From Pseudomonas sp. QS1027 (GTDB lineage Bacteria > Pseudomonadota > Gammaproteobacteria > Pseudomonadales > Pseudomonadaceae): a DNA stretch of 64,000 nt. Under the pieces are notes generated by a model. It worked only from the letters and a program-made list of their open reading frames with translations, did not search any database and was not told the origin of the DNA. Below are positions 32,964 through 42,266 of the stretch, one piece after another. Position 1 is the stretch's first letter, and each line of letters opens with the position of its first letter. The translations under genes and the position numbers were made by a program. Location of the stretch: contig NZ_PHSU01000034.1 of assembly GCF_002814235.1 (NCBI RefSeq), forward strand, positions 47,648-111,647, given 5' to 3'.

Positions 32964-35900
32964 ATGACCTCCCCGCCGACCTCGCTGGAGACTTCACTTC
33001 AACACTATCGAAACACTGCCCGCGGGCTCTTCGCCGCTCGACCGACCCTGTCGTCGGTGCTGCGCTCGCTGGTGCAGGCGGCGCTGGACCAGCACGCTCC
33101 CGACCTCAGGGTCCAGGGACAACCGATCAAGGCTGAAAGCCTTTGGCTGGGAGAGCGGGAGCCGGCCTCCGGCTATCGATACAGCGGCTTGTCCGAAGTC
33201 TTGTGGCGCCGTTTCAGCGAGGGCCGGAGTCCGCGTTATGACGCTCCCGATTCGAGACTGGTGAGCCGGGGGCCCGGCTCGCGGGTCGATGTGCCCGTCT
33301 CGACGGTGGATCTGAAACGGCTGGGCGCGACGCTCGATCAGTGGGGCGATGCCCTGCTCGAAGTGTTCAAGGCGCAACTGGTCGCGTTCTGGAATGAACC
33401 GGTGCCCGACTGGGCGGGCAAGGTGCCGGGATCGGACGCCTGGGTGCCTGGCTGGGATCGGCACATGCCGGAGATTCCCAGCCGTTGCGCGGCGCTCTCG
33501 AACCTGCTGTTCGTTTCGATGTACGGTGCAGGAAACCTGCCCAATAGCCTGGCGCTCCAGGCCAACCAGTTGCTGCCCAAGGCGCTGGTCAGCGAAGACC
33601 AGTCGATACGTGACAGCCTGCTGGGCAAGAATGTCCTGGCGACTTATCTGTTATATGCCAAGGGCCGTCGGGAACGGTTTGCGGTCATGCCCGTCGCAGT
33701 GGTCTTCGCCCGCCAGTTATCAGCGTCGGACTTTGCCTATTTCCTGCTCCGTCCAGGCCATGACGTGCAGCGCTTGCAGCCTGTCGATGAACTCTGGACG
33801 CTGTTGCGTGGGCAACTGCCGGATCCGGGGAAGGTCGAACTGATCCCCTCGCAACTGAATGTCTTCGACAACCTGGCCGGGGCCTTGCTGGAAAACCAGT
33901 TGCGCGCGCTGGAGCGTTTGCCGCGCGGCGTTACGCAGGGAACTGGCGAATCCTGGTCGGCGCGAGTCGAGCGGATCACCGATCCGGGAGGTTGGTTCGC
34001 TGCGCCCGCACCCGCGCCGCTCACCCCTCTGCAACGGCGGGTGCGCGAGACGGCGCCGCTGTGGCTGCTGAACGCCGCGGACGCGGACCGGCGCGGTTAT
34101 GCCGGGCTGTTATCGAGCCTGGTTACGGCGCTGGGCAAGTCATCGTCCCACAGTATTTTCGACGAGGTGGCTTCGCTGTCGCGCTATAGCCGGCAGGCGC
34201 TGAGGGAGGCCATGGCGCGGCGGCATCCGCAGATGCCGGCGATCCGCATGCAGGACATCCTGCTGACGCTTGAGAAGTACCGGCGCAAGCCACTGTTGCC
34301 GGACGTGCTGGGTGAGTTCGAGGAGGTCCGGCTGACGCTGCCCGAACTGGCGCTGGAAAACCTCGATGACTTTCGTTTCGGCGCGACGCGGATGCGTGTC
34401 CGGCTCGCCACTGATGTCCCGCTACCGGATTGGATGACGGCCGGCTACCTGCTGGAACTGATCAGCGAGGTGGATATCGGTGCCGGCTACCCGGCCTACT
34501 TGCGGCAGCGGCTGTTGGACGATACGCGTTATGCGGTGTTCCGCCAGCAACGTTTTTTCCACCAGATCCAGGCCCAACTGCCCCTCGCGGCACTGGAACT
34601 CAAGCTCCGTGGCGAGCAGGGGATGACCGAGAGGGGTTATCGGTTGGTCCGGGCGGTGTTGGCCGTTGACGCCCGTGAGCGCCAGGTCGATGGTCTGCCG
34701 ATCGTGCTCCGGCCGCTGGCCTTTCAGGCCAGTCCCGACGCGAGCCCGGACAAGGCGGCGGGCATGTTTCTTATCGAGCCCCGGGACACCAGCCGTGGGC
34801 CGCATCTGCTTTACCGGCCGCTGTTCGACCCGCCCCTGAGCGAACATGTCAGCCGGCCGGCGCTGCTGGAGGCGATCGGGCAATCGGGGGCATTGCAGGA
34901 CAGTGTGCTGGCCTGGCTCGCCGCCAATCGACGCGCGGTGTATGCCAACGGCGGATTCCGTCAGCCCCATCTCGCCTCGGTCCTGCCGGGTGATGAAGCC
35001 GCGCCGTTGTCGGCACCACCGGCACCGGCAACCCTGGGCAGCGAGGAGGTCAGCGAGGACTATGTCCACCATCTGTTTCATGCCTGCATCAATGCGGTGA
35101 TCCGCCAGGCCGACATGCAGTTGTTGTCGAACGCGGAAAAACGCTGGGCGCGTTTGAAGGACAGCGGCTGGCAACTGTTCAGTTCACTGCTGATGTTTGC
35201 CAGCGGCCCGTTGACCCAGGCCAGTTGGCTGATCCTGCTCTACCGGGGTGTTCGCCAGGATCTGCCGGGGTTGCTGGGTGACGACGAGGAGGCCCGGGCC
35301 CAGGCCTGGGCCGATATGCTGAGCAACCTGGCGGCGGTGCTCTTGCATGAGGTGACAGCGGGCGAACGCGAACCGTTGCCGGAGTCGGCGGATCAGCGCG
35401 AGCCCCTGGCGAGCGAGGGGGAGGTGTCGCTTGAGCGGATGACAGCGCCTCTGGCGGCCGATGATTCACCGCCACTGCCTTTCGACTTGTCCTGGTCGAA
35501 TCCGCGCCGGGCCCTGTCGGCGGCCTCGCGCAAAGCCCTGGAGAAATTCAGCGTCAGGGTCTTCGACACGCCACCGCGACTCGATAGCCTCGGTTCGGTC
35601 TCGGCAAGCGGTCCGAACAAGGGACTGGTGCATCTCGGCGGCCCCGGGGACAGAGACTGGCACGTGCTGATCGAGAAGGCCCTGTATCGGGTTGCGTGGA
35701 GCGATGACGGTCCTCGTGTGGTCGATGGTTCGGGAGCCCCGGGGCCGTTTCTGGACCGCGATGAGCAAGGTCGCTGGCGCTTCGATCTGCGCCTGCGCCT
35801 GCGCGGTGGCAGCGGCCGTGAAACCGTGCAGGCGCGCCTGCAGCGCAAGCTGCGCGACCGGGCCAGCGCGCTGCACGGGCAGATGACGCAGGCCTCGGCG

Positions 35901-37748
35901 CGGATCGGCGTCCTGCTCAACGAGGCCGAAATACTCTGCAGGCGACTTGAGACCATGAGCGAGGGCAAGACCGCGAAGAACTTCAGCGCCCGGCAACGCA
36001 GCGACAAGCGCCGTGAATACCTGGGCAAGCTGGAGGGCTTGCAGCTTGCCCTCGAAGACAAGATTCGCCTTATCAAGGAATACAATGACAATCGCCAGGT
36101 GGTACCGCAGCCGCGAATGCTGGTCACTGCCCTGGCCGACAGCGTGCGCAATTGCCGGACGTTGTTGACCGTGTCCCTGGCGGTGGGACGCGAAGGCAGC
36201 CTGAGTGCTCGGGAGATCAACGAGCTGATCGCCGCTGACTCGGATGCCCGATATGCCCAGGTCGTCGCCAACCTGAAGAACAATGTCGATATCACTGACA
36301 AGCAGATCCTCTGGAGCACCCGGGAATATGCCGCGCTCGATGAGTTGCGCACGCTTCCCGAGCCGGGGCCGGCGCAAGCCGCTGCACTGGAGCAGGCCGT
36401 GCCGCAACCGTTCACGCCGTTGGACTGGCAGGCGGTGCAACTGCCGACCCTGCTGGCCTTGACCCTGGACGAACTGCCCTTGCAGATCACATTGCAGCTG
36501 GAAGATCAGATCTTCTCGGCGATCAAGCAGAGTGCCGAGCAGACCCGGTACGTGACCAACACGATCAATCGCCTGAGTGCCGAAGATCCGCGCCAGGACC
36601 GCATCGATGCCTTGCTGACGGCGGTCAATCGTTACGACGAGACCCACGACCTGCTGAATTACTTGCGGGGCCTGATGCCGCAACAGCGTCTGCTCGAATA
36701 CGCCACGCGCCTGTCGGGGCTGCTGGCGCAGTTGCGTGAAGGGGCGCTGAGCCGACTGTTCGACTTGTGGGAGGACAGTGCGCCGGCTGAACCCGAACCG
36801 GTGCCCAAGCCTGGCCCGGTCCCGGTGGCTGGCGGTACGCGGAAGAAGTTTATCCGGACCCGCAACCGCGAGGTGTTTGTCGGCCGGGTCCGCGAGCGCA
36901 CGCCCGAGCAGGAGGATGAAATCGTCGAAATCACCGATCCCAACGGCGAACTGGTGTCGGCCTTCAAGGAGAACAAGGAAGATGCCCAGGACAGGTTCTG
37001 GGAGGAAGTGAAGGCCGAGCCGGCGCCGGCACAACCAAGCCCGCGCAAGGTCGGCCTGTCCAGGCTGGTGACCCAGGGACAGGCCGGGCTTGGTGGCGTC
37101 GAAGCGTTGATTCGACAAGTCATGGCATTGACCGGAACCTCCAAGGACCCGCGCGATCTACAAGGTATCCTGGAGTTGAAGGCGCAGAAACTGAACACCC
37201 TGGCCGACGACATCCAACAGGCCCTCAGTGAGGGTAGCGGCACATCGGCGCATGCTAAAACCGCTCAGGCGCTCAAGGACAGCCTGCGCCAGGAAGCTGC
37301 CCGGCTGATCGGCGAAGGGCGTCAGGCGCGTATCGCCGCGATCAAGCGCAATGCGCCGCAGTTGGCGCGTCTGCAGTACCTGAAAGAACAGGACCAGGTG
37401 GATATTCACCGCGCCGGCGAACGACAGGCGCAAGAACAGGGCGATTTCCTGCAAGAGTATGTGATCAGCCACAAGGATGGCCGCCCCCTGTGGTACGCGC
37501 ATTTCCACTACCCGGCGGCCACCACGGCGGATCCCGGGTTTGTCAGCGCGCACTTGAAGACCCTCGCGCAACGGCGCCTGGGCAGCAAGGCCCAGGCCAC
37601 GGCCCGGCAGCGCGCGGCGGCGCGGATCGAAGCCGGGCAGGGTGGCCGGGCGCAGTTGACACTGGATATCCACCGGGGCCGGATTCTCGACCGGAGCGTG
37701 GCCCAGGCGCTGTTTTTCAATACTGGCGAAGTGGATACGGCCGCTTGA
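32964..37748 (+). CDS. Giant DUF6543 / 'dermonecrotic toxin domain' protein B
   Basis: 1594 aa from ATG 32964 (AAGGA about ten bases upstream; frame opens at 32880). It has the same order as protein A: N-terminal block ending ITDPGGWFAAP, EPRDTSRGPHLLYRPLF at about 605, hydrophobic stretch after SNAEKRWARLKDSGWQLF, beta region KGLVHLGGPGDRDWHVLIEK, helical middle, IRTRNREVFVGRV with EIVEITDPNGELV, and C-terminal LWYAHFHYP (W1510). Overall identity with A is low except for these blocks, so the duplication is old. Only 102 bases separate the two genes, so one transcript is likely. No secretion signal or immunity gene is evident nearby. Confidence 0.7.
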   Translation: MTSPPTSLETSLQHYRNTARGLFAARPTLSSVLRSLVQAALDQHAPDLRVQGQPIKAESLWLGEREPASGYRYSGLSEVLWRRFSEGRSPRYDAPDSRLVSRGPGSRVDVPVSTVDLKRLGATLDQWGDALLEVFKAQLVAFWNEPVPDWAGKVPGSDAWVPGWDRHMPEIPSRCAALSNLLFVSMYGAGNLPNSLALQANQLLPKALVSEDQSIRDSLLGKNVLATYLLYAKGRRERFAVMPVAVVFARQLSASDFAYFLLRPGHDVQRLQPVDELWTLLRGQLPDPGKVELIPSQLNVFDNLAGALLENQLRALERLPRGVTQGTGESWSARVERITDPGGWFAAPAPAPLTPLQRRVRETAPLWLLNAADADRRGYAGLLSSLVTALGKSSSHSIFDEVASLSRYSRQALREAMARRHPQMPAIRMQDILLTLEKYRRKPLLPDVLGEFEEVRLTLPELALENLDDFRFGATRMRVRLATDVPLPDWMTAGYLLELISEVDIGAGYPAYLRQRLLDDTRYAVFRQQRFFHQIQAQLPLAALELKLRGEQGMTERGYRLVRAVLAVDARERQVDGLPIVLRPLAFQASPDASPDKAAGMFLIEPRDTSRGPHLLYRPLFDPPLSEHVSRPALLEAIGQSGALQDSVLAWLAANRRAVYANGGFRQPHLASVLPGDEAAPLSAPPAPATLGSEEVSEDYVHHLFHACINAVIRQADMQLLSNAEKRWARLKDSGWQLFSSLLMFASGPLTQASWLILLYRGVRQDLPGLLGDDEEARAQAWADMLSNLAAVLLHEVTAGEREPLPESADQREPLASEGEVSLERMTAPLAADDSPPLPFDLSWSNPRRALSAASRKALEKFSVRVFDTPPRLDSLGSVSASGPNKGLVHLGGPGDRDWHVLIEKALYRVAWSDDGPRVVDGSGAPGPFLDRDEQGRWRFDLRLRLRGGSGRETVQARLQRKLRDRASALHGQMTQASARIGVLLNEAEILCRRLETMSEGKTAKNFSARQRSDKRREYLGKLEGLQLALEDKIRLIKEYNDNRQVVPQPRMLVTALADSVRNCRTLLTVSLAVGREGSLSAREINELIAADSDARYAQVVANLKNNVDITDKQILWSTREYAALDELRTLPEPGPAQAAALEQAVPQPFTPLDWQAVQLPTLLALTLDELPLQITLQLEDQIFSAIKQSAEQTRYVTNTINRLSAEDPRQDRIDALLTAVNRYDETHDLLNYLRGLMPQQRLLEYATRLSGLLAQLREGALSRLFDLWEDSAPAEPEPVPKPGPVPVAGGTRKKFIRTRNREVFVGRVRERTPEQEDEIVEITDPNGELVSAFKENKEDAQDRFWEEVKAEPAPAQPSPRKVGLSRLVTQGQAGLGGVEALIRQVMALTGTSKDPRDLQGILELKAQKLNTLADDIQQALSEGSGTSAHAKTAQALKDSLRQEAARLIGEGRQARIAAIKRNAPQLARLQYLKEQDQVDIHRAGERQAQEQGDFLQEYVISHKDGRPLWYAHFHYPAATTADPGFVSAHLKTLAQRRLGSKAQATARQRAAARIEAGQGGRAQLTLDIHRGRILDRSVAQALFFNTGEVDTAA

Positions 37749-37863
37749 AAACAGATCGCTTGGCGTCTGCAATGAGCGTCTCGGCCGATATCCAGACAGA
37801 CATCCGTCTGCCGCTGGGCTAAGGTGTGTCAGAGCTTTTTCATCGATATCGGGAGTACCCTGC

Positions 37864-38844
37864 ATGCAACTGGGAATCATCGGACTGGGCCGCATGGGCG
37901 GCAATATCGCGCGGCGCCTGATGCTTGATGGCCATCAGACAGTGGTGTATGACCGCAATAGCGACTTTGTCGCGGCCCTGGGCAAGGAGGGCGCCAATGG
38001 CGTCGCCGACCTGTCGGCACTGGTAGCCGGCCTGGACAAGCCGCGTGCGGTCTGGGTGATGCTGCCGGCCGGTGCGCCGACCGAGGACACCATCACCGAG
38101 TTGAGCAAATTGCTGGAAGCCGGTGATGTGATCATCGACGGCGGCAACACCTTCTACAAGGACGATATCCGTCGCGGCCAGGAGCTGGCGCAAAAGGGCA
38201 TCGACTATATCGACGTCGGCACTTCCGGCGGGGTCTGGGGCCTGGAACGCGGTTACTGCATGATGATCGGCGGTGACGCCAAGGTCGTCGAACGCCTCGA
38301 TCCGCTGTTCGCCAGCCTGGCTCCCGGGCTCGGCAGCATTCCCCGCACCCGCGACCGGGTCAGCACCGACGACCGCGCCGAGCGTGGTTATATCCATGCC
38401 GGCCCACCGGGCTCCGGGCACTTCGTCAAGATGATCCACAACGGTATCGAGTACGGCATGATGCAGGCCTTCGCCGAGGGCTTCGATATCCTCAAGACCA
38501 AGAACTCGCCGAGCCTGCCCGAGGACCAGCGTTTCGACCTGAACCTGGGGGATATCGCCGAAGTCTGGCGGCGCGGCAGCGTGGTTTCGTCCTGGCTGCT
38601 GGACCTGACCGCCGACGCCCTGGCCACTGATCCGAAACTCGACGGTTACAGCGGCGCGGTGGCCGACAGCGGCGAAGGGCGCTGGACCATCGAGGCGGCC
38701 ATGGAACAAGCGGTGCCGGTACCGGTGCTGTCCAACTCGCTGTTTGCCCGCTTCCGTTCCCGCCAGCAAAGCACCTATGGTGACAAACTGCTGTCGGCGA
38801 TGCGTTTCGGCTTCGGCGGCCACGTGGAGACACCGAAAAAATGA
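37864..38844 (+). CDS. gnd: 6-phosphogluconate dehydrogenase, decarboxylating (short form)
   Basis: 326 aa. Rossmann motif GIIGLGRMGGNIARRL at the N-terminus, substrate region DVGTSGGVWGLERGYCMM, and catalytic Lys/Asn in GSGHFVKMIHNGIEYGMMQ. This is the short 6PGDH form (about 300-330 aa, YqeC/GntZ-like), which lacks the long C-terminal tail of E. coli Gnd. It oxidises 6-phosphogluconate to ribulose 5-phosphate and CO2. The stop overlaps the zwf start (ATGA), so oxidative pentose phosphate steps one and three are coupled. P. putida KT2440 has the same gnd-zwf pair. Confidence 0.93.
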   Translation: MQLGIIGLGRMGGNIARRLMLDGHQTVVYDRNSDFVAALGKEGANGVADLSALVAGLDKPRAVWVMLPAGAPTEDTITELSKLLEAGDVIIDGGNTFYKDDIRRGQELAQKGIDYIDVGTSGGVWGLERGYCMMIGGDAKVVERLDPLFASLAPGLGSIPRTRDRVSTDDRAERGYIHAGPPGSGHFVKMIHNGIEYGMMQAFAEGFDILKTKNSPSLPEDQRFDLNLGDIAEVWRRGSVVSSWLLDLTADALATDPKLDGYSGAVADSGEGRWTIEAAMEQAVPVPVLSNSLFARFRSRQQSTYGDKLLSAMRFGFGGHVETPKK

Positions 38845-40364
38845 ATGCCACCCGGACAAAACGCAAGGTTGAGCCGGCACCGCCGACCACCCTGTTTCTC
38901 TTTGGCGCCCACGGTGACCTGGTCAAGCGCCTGTTGATGCCGGCGCTCTACAACCTGACGCGCGATGGTCTGGTGGGCGACAACCTGCATATCGTCGGGG
39001 TCGATCACAACGCCATCAGCGACGCCGATTTCGCCAAGAAACTCGAGGACTTCAGTCGCGCCGAAGTCGCCGCGAAAACCGGGGAAGGCGCGGAGACAGC
39101 GCTGGACGCCGGGCTCTGGAGCAAGCTGGCGAAGAACATCAGCTACGTCCAGGGCGACTTTCTCGACGACTCGACTTACGCCGCCCTGGCCGAGAAGATC
39201 GCCGCCAGCGGCACCGGCAACGCGGTGTTCTACCTGGCGACCGCGCCACGTTTCTTCAGCGAAGTGGCGCGGCGGCTGGGTTCGTCGAAGCTGCTTGAGG
39301 AAACCCCCGAGGCGTTTCGCCGGGTGGTGATCGAGAAGCCCTTCGGTTCCGATCTCGCCACCGCCGAAGCCTTGAACGTCTGCCTGCTCAAGGTGATGAG
39401 CGAGAAGCAGATCTATCGCATCGACCATTACCTGGGCAAGGAAACGGTCCAGAACATCCTGGTCAGCCGCTTCTCCAACGGCCTGTTCGAAGCGTTCTGG
39501 AACAACCATTACATCGACCACGTGCAGATCACCGCCGCGGAAACCGTCGGCGTCGAAACCCGTGGCAGTTTCTACGAACACACCGGCGCCCTGCGGGACA
39601 TGGTACCCAATCACCTGTTCCAGTTGCTGGCGATGGTTGCGATGGAACCGCCGGCGGCGTTCGGCGCAGACGCGGTGCGCGGTGAAAAGGCCAAGGTGGT
39701 CGGCGCGATCCGTCCCTGGACGGTCGAGGAGGCCCGGGCCAACTCGGTCCGTGGCCAGTACCGGGCCGGTGAGTCGGGCGGCAAGGCCTTGCCCGGTTAC
39801 CGTGAAGAAAGCAACGTGGCGCCGGACAGCAACACCGAGACCTATGTCGCGCTCAAGGTGATGATCGACAACTGGCGCTGGGTCGGCGTGCCGTTCTATC
39901 TGCGCACCGGCAAGCGCATGAAAGTGCGCAATACGGAAATCGCCATCTGCTTCAAGCCGGCGCCGTATGCGCAGTTCCGTGACACCGACGTCGAGCGTCT
40001 GCAGCCGACCTACCTGAAGATCCAGATCCAGCCCAACGAAGGCATGTGGTTCGACCTGCTGGCCAAGCGTCCGGGGCCGGCGTTGGCGATGACCAATGTC
40101 GAGCTGGGTTTTGCCTACAAGGATTTCTTCGAGATGCAGCCGTCCACCGGCTATGAAACCCTGATCTACGATTGCCTGACCGGTGACCAGACGCTGTTCC
40201 AGCGCGCCGACAATATCGAGAACGGCTGGCGGGCAGTGCAGCCGTTCCTCGATGCCTGGCAGGAGGACAATCAGGTGCAGGGCTACAAGGCCGGGGAAAA
40301 CGGCCCGCAAGCGGCTGACGAACTGCTGGGTCGTGATGGCCGTGTCTGGCACAGCCTCGAATGA
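38841..40364 (+). CDS. zwf: Glucose-6-phosphate 1-dehydrogenase
   Basis: 507 aa, with a four-base overlap with gnd upstream and with the HAD gene downstream. NADP-binding FLFGAHGDLVKRLLMPALYN at the N-terminus, active-site RIDHYLGKETVQNIL (substrate phosphate and catalytic His region), and PFYLRTGKRM near residue 355. It makes 6-phosphogluconolactone and NADPH, feeding both Entner-Doudoroff and pentose phosphate routes. Pseudomonads carry several zwf genes; this one, linked to gnd rather than to hexR-edd-glk, is the second-type isozyme (ZwfB position in P. putida). Confidence 0.94.
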   Translation: MNATRTKRKVEPAPPTTLFLFGAHGDLVKRLLMPALYNLTRDGLVGDNLHIVGVDHNAISDADFAKKLEDFSRAEVAAKTGEGAETALDAGLWSKLAKNISYVQGDFLDDSTYAALAEKIAASGTGNAVFYLATAPRFFSEVARRLGSSKLLEETPEAFRRVVIEKPFGSDLATAEALNVCLLKVMSEKQIYRIDHYLGKETVQNILVSRFSNGLFEAFWNNHYIDHVQITAAETVGVETRGSFYEHTGALRDMVPNHLFQLLAMVAMEPPAAFGADAVRGEKAKVVGAIRPWTVEEARANSVRGQYRAGESGGKALPGYREESNVAPDSNTETYVALKVMIDNWRWVGVPFYLRTGKRMKVRNTEIAICFKPAPYAQFRDTDVERLQPTYLKIQIQPNEGMWFDLLAKRPGPALAMTNVELGFAYKDFFEMQPSTGYETLIYDCLTGDQTLFQRADNIENGWRAVQPFLDAWQEDNQVQGYKAGENGPQAADELLGRDGRVWHSLE

Positions 40365-41185
40365 AGGCTGTGGTGCAGTACCCGATTCGTTTGTTGCTCA
40401 GCGATATGGACGGCACCTTGTTGGGGTCTGATCACAGCCTCAGCCCGCGCACGGTCGAGGCCGTGCGGGCGTTGCGCGCGGCGGGGGTGTTTTTCAGCCT
40501 CGCCACCGGGCGCCCGCCGCGAGCCATGCGCGAGCAGATCGAGGCGCTGGGGGTGGATATTCCCACCGCCGCGTTCAATGGCGGCACGCTGGTCAATCCC
40601 GACGGCAGTTATCTGGTGACGCATTACATCCCCCGTGAGGCGGCGGTGACCACCCTGGAGTTGTTGTCGCGGCATGAGGAGGTCGAGGTCTGGGTGTTTG
40701 CCGACAACCATTGGCTGCTGCGTAATCCCCACGGCAGCATGGTCCCGCGGGAACAGCATGCCCTGGGTTATGCGCCGACGGTGGTGGAGGATTTCACCGC
40801 GTACCTGGACCGTATCGACAAGATCGTCGGTGCCAGTGGCAACGGGCAACTGCTGATCGATCTGGAAGCGGTGTTGCAACCGCTGGTGGCGGACCAGGCG
40901 CTGGCCAGTCGTTCGCAACGTTCCTACCTGGATATCACGGCGATGCAGGCGAACAAGGGCGAGGCGTTGCTGACGTTGGCGAAATACCTCGGCGTGCCCT
41001 TGGCGCAGACGGCGGCCATCGGCGATGGCGGCAACGACCCGGCGATGTTCCACCGGGCGGGGTTGGCGATTGCCATGGGGCAGGCGGAGGAGGTGGTCAA
41101 GCGCCAGGCCGATGTGGTGACCGGTAGCAACGACGAGGATGGCGCGGCGCAGGCCATCGAGCAATTTATTCTGGCCAGGCGATAG
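40361..41185 (+). CDS. Cof-type HAD-IIB sugar phosphatase
   Basis: 274 aa. HAD motif I LLLSDMDGTLLGSDHSLSPR with the two catalytic Asp, motif II in FFSLATGRPPRAM, and motif IV IGDGGNDPAMFHRAG. A C2B cap lies between (about residues 80-185), as in the YidA/YbiV-like Cof family, which removes phosphate from sugar phosphates or pyridoxal phosphate. The start overlaps the zwf stop, so it belongs to the gnd-zwf operon and may act on a pentose phosphate pathway metabolite. Confidence 0.88.
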   Translation: MKAVVQYPIRLLLSDMDGTLLGSDHSLSPRTVEAVRALRAAGVFFSLATGRPPRAMREQIEALGVDIPTAAFNGGTLVNPDGSYLVTHYIPREAAVTTLELLSRHEEVEVWVFADNHWLLRNPHGSMVPREQHALGYAPTVVEDFTAYLDRIDKIVGASGNGQLLIDLEAVLQPLVADQALASRSQRSYLDITAMQANKGEALLTLAKYLGVPLAQTAAIGDGGNDPAMFHRAGLAIAMGQAEEVVKRQADVVTGSNDEDGAAQAIEQFILARR

Positions 41186-41194
41186 ATCAGCTGT

Positions 41195-41323
41195 GGATGG
41201 CCGCCTCTGGCGGTTCGCGGGCAAGCACCGCTCCCACAATGTCCGAGCCGCTCCCGGTTTTGCGTACGACGAAAAACCAGTGGGAGCGGTGCTTGCCCGC
41301 GAACCGCCGCAGGCGGCCATTCC
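41195..41323. repeat. REPIN: long inverted REP pair
   Basis: A 41-base arm starting ggatggccgcctctggcgg is mirrored at 41281-41323 with few mismatches. The core is gtgggagcggtgcttgcccg, the common REP of the P. fluorescens group. It follows the HAD gene and fills most of the gap to the crotonase gene. Confidence 0.85.
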
Positions 41324-41437
41324 CCTCTGAACCGAAGAACTGCCCGGTCCTGCTTTTGGCACATCCGCTTCCTCCAGCCACGCCTGCCTGCTTGCTATAG
41401 TTCCAACCTTTCCAGTGCCCTGCCAAGGATGCCCTTC

Positions 41438-42250
41438 ATGTCCGAATACCAAGCCTTCCAAGTCGAACTGGTAGACAACATCGCCCATGTGCGGATCAAT
41501 CGCCCGGAAAAGATCAACTCGATGAACGCCGCCTTCTGGAGCGAAATCATCGAGATCTTCCAATGGATCGAGGACACCGACGCCGTGCGCGTGGTGGTCA
41601 TCAGCGGCAACGGCAAACACTTCTCCTCCGGGATCGACCTGATGATGCTGGCCTCGGTGGCCAACGAACTGGGCAAGGATGTCGGCCGCAACGCCCGCCT
41701 GCTGCGGCGCAAGATCCAGGAGCTGCAAGCTTCCTTCAACGCCGTCGACAACTGCCGCAAGCCGGTCCTGGCGGCGATCCAGGGTTATTGCCTGGGCGGT
41801 GCCGTCGACCTGATCGCCGCCTGCGACATGCGCTACTGCGCCGAGGACGTGCAGTTCTCCATCAAGGAAGTGGATATCGGCATGGCCGCCGATGTCGGCA
41901 CTCTGCAACGTTTGCCGCGTATCATCGGCGACGGCATGCTGCGTGAGCTGGCTTACACCGGTCGTCAGTTCGGGGCCGACGAAGCGATCCGCATCGGCCT
42001 GGTCAATCGCGTCTACCCCGATCATGCCGGGTTGCTCGACGGCGTGATGGCGATCGCCCGGGAAATTGCCGGCAAGTCACCGATTGCCGTCACCGGGACC
42101 AAGGCGATGATCAGCTACATGCGCGATCATCGGATCGATGACGGGCTGGAATACGTTGCCACCTGGAACGCCGCCATGTTGCAATCCACTGACTTGCGCG
42201 TCGCCATCGCCGCGCACATGAGCAAGCAGAAAGCCGAATTCCCTGATTGA
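41438..42250 (+). CDS. Crotonase; delta(3,5)-delta(2,4)-dienoyl-CoA isomerase-like
   Basis: 270 aa from ATG 41438 (AAGGA upstream). The enoyl-CoA hydratase/isomerase fold is complete with the CoA oxyanion segment GNGKHFSSGIDLMML and AAIQGYCLGGAVDLIAACD. Catalytic residues E144 and D152 in IKEVDIGMAADVGTLQRLP have the same identity and eight-residue spacing as Glu196/Asp204 of mammalian ECH1, which moves double bonds in dienoyl-CoA during breakdown of unsaturated fatty acids. That makes isomerase more likely than hydratase. It is alone in its unit, with nudC following on the same strand after 16 bases. Confidence 0.87.
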   Translation: MSEYQAFQVELVDNIAHVRINRPEKINSMNAAFWSEIIEIFQWIEDTDAVRVVVISGNGKHFSSGIDLMMLASVANELGKDVGRNARLLRRKIQELQASFNAVDNCRKPVLAAIQGYCLGGAVDLIAACDMRYCAEDVQFSIKEVDIGMAADVGTLQRLPRIIGDGMLRELAYTGRQFGADEAIRIGLVNRVYPDHAGLLDGVMAIAREIAGKSPIAVTGTKAMISYMRDHRIDDGLEYVATWNAAMLQSTDLRVAIAAHMSKQKAEFPD

Positions 42251-42266
42251 CGCCTAGGACTCCCCG

